Positions 60,578-64,000 of a DNA stretch of 64,000 nucleotides are shown here, piece by piece. The translations under genes were made by a program, and so were the position numbers. The stretch is from Moniliophthora roreri (Eukaryota; Basidiomycota; Agaricomycetes; Agaricales; Marasmiaceae), in NCBI GenBank assembly GCA_001466705.2, contig LATX02000024.1:124001-188000 (forward strand). Direction: 5' to 3'. The notes under the pieces are model-generated. The model was given only the letters and a program-made list of their open reading frames with translations. It did no database searches and was not told the origin of the DNA. The number at the start of each line of letters is the position of its first letter. Position 1 is the first letter of the stretch.

Positions 60578-62155
60578 TCAATGCAAATCAAAATCCACGT
60601 CGAACCCCTCTTCCTTCAAGCTCTTCAATTCATCAAACAACTTGTTCCATTCTGCGTTGGTGCGCAGGTAGAAACGATGCAGCCGTGTAACCCCTGATCC
60701 TTGACCAACCAGCCGTCTAGATTTCACCATATCAACCAATATCGAAGCATTGATAGGATTATGAGAATAGGTGCTTATAGATAGTTCTTTGAGCCGTGGA
60801 AGAACACAATCGTGTCCTGGATCGCTATACATGAGCGCGGAGAGCAAAAGGTCGAATTGAAGTGAATCGTCCTGTAATGCTATATCCATATACAAGCCAG
60901 CAAGTGTCGGCACGGCCTGAAGGAGAGGAAGAACCTGTCTTGTGAAGGGAATGGCCTCAAAGGCCAGCTTTTGTAAGGAACATGCTGAACGGTTGATGAA
61001 TGGCAGGATTCTGTCGACGCCACAGTGTTGTGGGGGGGTGTCTTCGATTGTCAGGGAAACCAAAGCGGGTGCGGACAATGACCGCAAGAAATACACTGAA
61101 TATCCGGTTAGCTTGAGTGTTCGCAGTTTCGTCAGTCTGATATCGATTGGAGGGGCATCGAGAGCTACCGCTTTGGTTATCAGATGGCAGGTCCGGATGT
61201 TTGGTGTCATTGCGAGGATTATGAAATCCGTCACAAAGTTCCCCTCGACATTGAGGGTTGTCAGTTGCGTCCAGGGCAATGCTATCGTGGACAATTCCCG
61301 TACGGCCCCACGTCGTTCACCGAGAAGGCTTAACGACCTCAATTGCGAAGCGTTCCCAGAGAGGCTTATGACTGAGGCTGGATAATTATGTTCTTGCATA
61401 AAGAACATCCAATTCGTCTTCAGCGATTCAAGATGCGGGGCTTCTGTAACTCGGGATGCTGAGTTGAAGGCCAACGCAGGCACCACATCAATATCGACCG
61501 TTCTCCAGCGATAACTATACTGGAATAATGTCGCGAGAAGGCTTTTGGCAAGATGGGTGGCTGAGTCGCAAGCGAAAGTTGTTCGAAGGAGTAATGGGTG
61601 AGAGCGGTCGAAGAACATCTTCAGTATGGACGGTAGTCCGATATAGCGGGGCCCATACAGGAAGCTTTCCTGCTTCCTTAGATCGATATTGATGTGTGAC
61701 CATAACGAAGGGATATCCAGTGCAATGTCACGCCATCTACGGCATACTTGGGATGCAGACCATGCACTGCTAGAACGGATATTTAGAAGATCTACGCCCT
61801 CCTCGGTGACACAGAGAGACATGATCGTGATGAGAACCTCGGTTGGTAGGGCTCTGACAGGAGAGAGTGCGACTGCGTATTCGTCCACGACTTTGTTAAC
61901 TCGAGCCAGGCTTTTTCGTAAGGAAGGCAGTACGTGATTTTCGAGGTACTCTAAATTCGACTGAAGCCATGCCCTATCCTTTTTGGCGCTAGCATAGAAA
62001 GTGGATAAGTGAACGTCCTCGGGATAACCAGCTATATCATTGGAGCGCAGAAGATGATCCGGAGGACGAGGATAGTCCTCTAATTGACGTCGGTAGGTAT
62101 TGGGGGCTTTGACTGTCCCGCACAAGTAACAAGTTTGATACGCACGGGAAGGCAT
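60578..62155 (-). CDS. F-box protein with leucine-rich repeats
   Basis: Single long exon, about 525 residues from MPSRAYQTCYLCGTV. N-terminus has one CxxC pair and a helical region (LQSNLEYLENHVLPSLRKSL) that precedes the F-box, as in many Agaricomycete F-box proteins. The F-box reads LPTEVLITIMSLCVTEEGVD, then SASQVCRRWRDIALDIPSLW and SHINIDLRKQ. Irregular leucine-rich repeats follow: ASQLRSLSLLGER, TQLTTLNVEGNFVTDFII, LTKLRTLKLTGYSVYFL, APALVSLTIED, LPRLKELSISTYS. The open frame goes 22 codons upstream but includes a likely intron donor (CGTAAGT at about 62206), so the start at 62155 is preferred. Predicted SCF ubiquitin-ligase adaptor. Confidence 0.85.
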   Translation of the reverse strand: MPSRAYQTCYLCGTVKAPNTYRRQLEDYPRPPDHLLRSNDIAGYPEDVHLSTFYASAKKDRAWLQSNLEYLENHVLPSLRKSLARVNKVVDEYAVALSPVRALPTEVLITIMSLCVTEEGVDLLNIRSSSAWSASQVCRRWRDIALDIPSLWSHINIDLRKQESFLYGPRYIGLPSILKMFFDRSHPLLLRTTFACDSATHLAKSLLATLFQYSYRWRTVDIDVVPALAFNSASRVTEAPHLESLKTNWMFFMQEHNYPASVISLSGNASQLRSLSLLGERRGAVRELSTIALPWTQLTTLNVEGNFVTDFIILAMTPNIRTCHLITKAVALDAPPIDIRLTKLRTLKLTGYSVYFLRSLSAPALVSLTIEDTPPQHCGVDRILPFINRSACSLQKLAFEAIPFTRQVLPLLQAVPTLAGLYMDIALQDDSLQFDLLLSALMYSDPGHDCVLPRLKELSISTYSHNPINASILVDMVKSRRLVGQGSGVTRLHRFYLRTNAEWNKLFDELKSLKEEGFDVDFDLH

Positions 62156-63194
62156 TAGGCGTGTGATGTTTTCTAGTGCTGAACACGGTATTATATCAAA
62201 CTTACGATGAGCATTGATCAAGGGATTGACTTACATAGATGATACTGTTCGATTAATAGATGAGGTTGCGCGATTTTTCGTCGAACATGAACATGTACTA
62301 GAGCGAGCCCAAAACGTGCACTGCAGCTTAAAAGATGCCCAGTTCAGTTTCGGGACCGGAAACAAAGAACAATGACTCACCGAGGTGTTGACAACCTCAC
62401 ATATGTGCACCCAGATGTCGATTTCGCCCAAGGAAAGCTCCCGCAAGCTTCGAATGCGGTGAGAGTAGACAAGGGAAGAAGCTGATTGACTGATTGACTT
62501 GGAGTTGTCGAAACTGCAATGTAGAATGTGAGCACGTGCTCCCTCGGTAAGACCGGACGGCTAACTCCGAGATAAGCCTGAGGTTGAGGTCGCATCTCTC
62601 GCCTCCCGCGTCCATCTGCCCACTCTATCTCCTCCTCCTCACCTACTAGTACCCATCACATCCCCTCAGCGTTGAGTCATTCCAGAGTGACTATTCCATT
62701 CCTTGCTAGACTCGAAAGCTCAGGTGTTTTGGCTGGGTTTGCGACGGATTTGCCATCACCTATGCCCGCCCGCCCAGCCTCCGGCAAACCATTCCACTCA
62801 CGTACCGCCGTGTATTATATAGTACTTCTATATCCTCCTTCACTCCATCGAGAACAGGCGATCTCATTTGGTGCCGGAAGTGCCTGTACCTCCGTCAAAC
62901 ATGAGGCATTAACAATTGCCTTGACCCGCCCGTCTTACATGCAGCCTCCTGCACAAAAGGTCCCTCGCATCAGTACCTTTTGTCCCTGCCGGAAAAATTA
63001 CAGGGAACCTGTACATATCCCCTCCCAGCTTTAGCTGGTACTCGTTCTTCGTTTCTTGGTAGCGCATGGTCTCCGCACACCATACTCCGACGGAATCTGG
63101 TATCGTCTAAGACGCGAACAGCCTTTTCCAAGTCTTTCTCTGCCCTTCTCCAATGAGTTTGCTGCGGTCTCCAAACTGAAATTCTCGAAATCCC
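62156..63194. other. Intergenic, 1.0 kb
   Basis: Overlapping short frames on both strands with no motif. Nothing else recognised. Confidence 0.5.
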
Positions 63195-63200
63195 TATAAA
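63195..63200 (+). promoter_or_regulatory. TATA box of small secreted protein gene
   Basis: TATAAA 94-99 bp upstream of the ATG at 63294, followed by a pyrimidine-rich leader. Confidence 0.5.
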
Positions 63201-63293
63201 CATGGTCTCTGTTTGCGTTGGAACCTCACCAAGCACCGTTCTCAAAGTTATTTTCTTCACCCTCAACTTTCTTCTTCGTCCCTCGAATTCGCA

Positions 63294-63904
63294 ATGTTTT
63301 CTTCCTTCTTCATTCTTGCCGCTTCCTTCGCTGCTGTCGTCTCAGCCAACCCTCTTCGTGTCGTTACCGCCAGAGACGCTACTTGTCAGCCCAACTTCCA
63401 GGGTGCCGCTGTTGGTATTAGTACTGCCGATGGCTTCTACGAGCCTTCCGATGCTCCCCATTTGTTCGCATGGCGTGTCGAGCAAAACGGCCAGTGGCCT
63501 ACGGAATACATTATCAAGTATGTTCTAAGTTCTTCCTTCATGTCCAAACACCCTGCTAATCGGTTCCTTAAGGGATATCAAGTCTCTTGACGTCCTTACA
63601 CTCGCTCCCGGCGGTAGCACCTTCCTGTTCGCCCAGAACGGGAGCGCGCACCCGTAAGCTTGTATTATATAACATCTAGTTACTTCTACTAAACATTCGT
63701 TTAAACAGATCTCAGTCATTCGCTATCGCCTGCCAGACCTGCGATCCCAATGCCTCCTCGGGTCCAGATAGAGATGTTGCCACCAAATGTACCATCAAAC
63801 CCCATGGAAAACCCGATTTCTGCCTGACTTCTGCTGGCATTAACCACATTATATCAGAGCCTTGCACTGGTGCGAACAACCAGTTTTTCAACTTCGCGGT
63901 TTAG
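63294..63904 (+). CDS. Small secreted protein, beta-trefoil-like
   Basis: Three exons, about 165 residues. Signal peptide MFSSFFILAASFAAVVSANP with an AxA-type cleavage region. The mature part contains CQPNFQGAAVGISTADGFYE, LFAWRVEQNGQWPTEYIIKD, SFAIACQTC and the end DFCLTSAG...SEPCTGANNQFFNFAV. The CL...PC.G..NQ.F.F pattern resembles one lobe of a ricin-B-type beta-trefoil lectin, with Cys likely paired for secretion. Introns are GTATGT...TTAAG and GTAAGC...AACAG, both phase 2. Strong codon regularity and a TATA box suggest good expression. Probably an extracellular protein with carbohydrate-binding or unknown role; no enzyme motif. Confidence 0.78.
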
Positions 63905-64000
63905 AGGAACTGGAGCCGCTTGACTCGGAACTCCAAGTGCATTCCTTTATATTCTTCTCCTTTGCTATGGCAGACCTACCACTCTTTGATCTTTGTACTG

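Overview
The window is nuclear DNA from a filamentous fungus, almost certainly a mushroom-forming basidiomycete (Agaricomycetes). Genes are split by many short introns of about 45-60 nt with GT...AG ends and CTRAY-like branch sites. Several protein families are ones I know mainly from Agaricomycetes: a DUF6535-type membrane protein, leucine-rich F-box proteins, two DUF7330-like proteins, a MYND protein and a trimeric-hydroxamate siderophore synthetase. Exon joins were built by hand from splice sites and reading frame, so single junctions may be off although the gene calls are mostly secure.

Layout. 0.3-8.9 kb: an allantoate-permease-type MFS carrier, a MYND-finger protein, an intron-bearing tRNA-Arg, an Apn1/endonuclease IV DNA-repair enzyme and a DUF6535 protein. 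9-11 kb: mostly gene-poor, with one possible tiny secreted protein. 11.4-18.3 kb: a tandem array of Old Yellow Enzyme (OYE) genes, three intact and one decayed, arranged as a duplicated A-B pair; a fifth, wrecked copy lies at 58.4-59.9 kb on the other strand and carries a 153-bp inverted-repeat insertion. 18.4-24 kb: a small coiled-coil protein, a sugar transporter, an alpha/beta-hydrolase esterase and a second tRNA-Arg.

24.1-36 kb is the most coherent functional block: an N5-hydroxyornithine acyltransferase and a multidomain NRPS with one adenylation, three carrier and three condensation domains, both on the minus strand. Together they look like the assembly part of a hydroxamate siderophore (basidioferrin-type) pathway. 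The acyltransferase promoter holds two exact ATCWGATAA elements, the site known for iron-repressing GATA factors of the Urbs1/SRE/SreA family. An ornithine monooxygenase, needed for the first step, is not in the window.

36-49 kb: F-box/LRR protein, coiled-coil protein, monocarboxylate-type MFS carrier, a small zinc-ribbon membrane protein, a DUF7330-like protein, a decayed partial copy of the sugar transporter, and a convergent pair of unfamiliar genes. 49.9-64 kb: a 941-residue low-complexity protein, a glycerophosphodiester phosphodiesterase next to a PlsC-type acyltransferase (both lipid metabolism), the second DUF7330-like protein, the OYE pseudogene, another F-box protein and a small secreted beta-trefoil-like protein. 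No CRISPR array, rRNA or complete autonomous transposon was seen.
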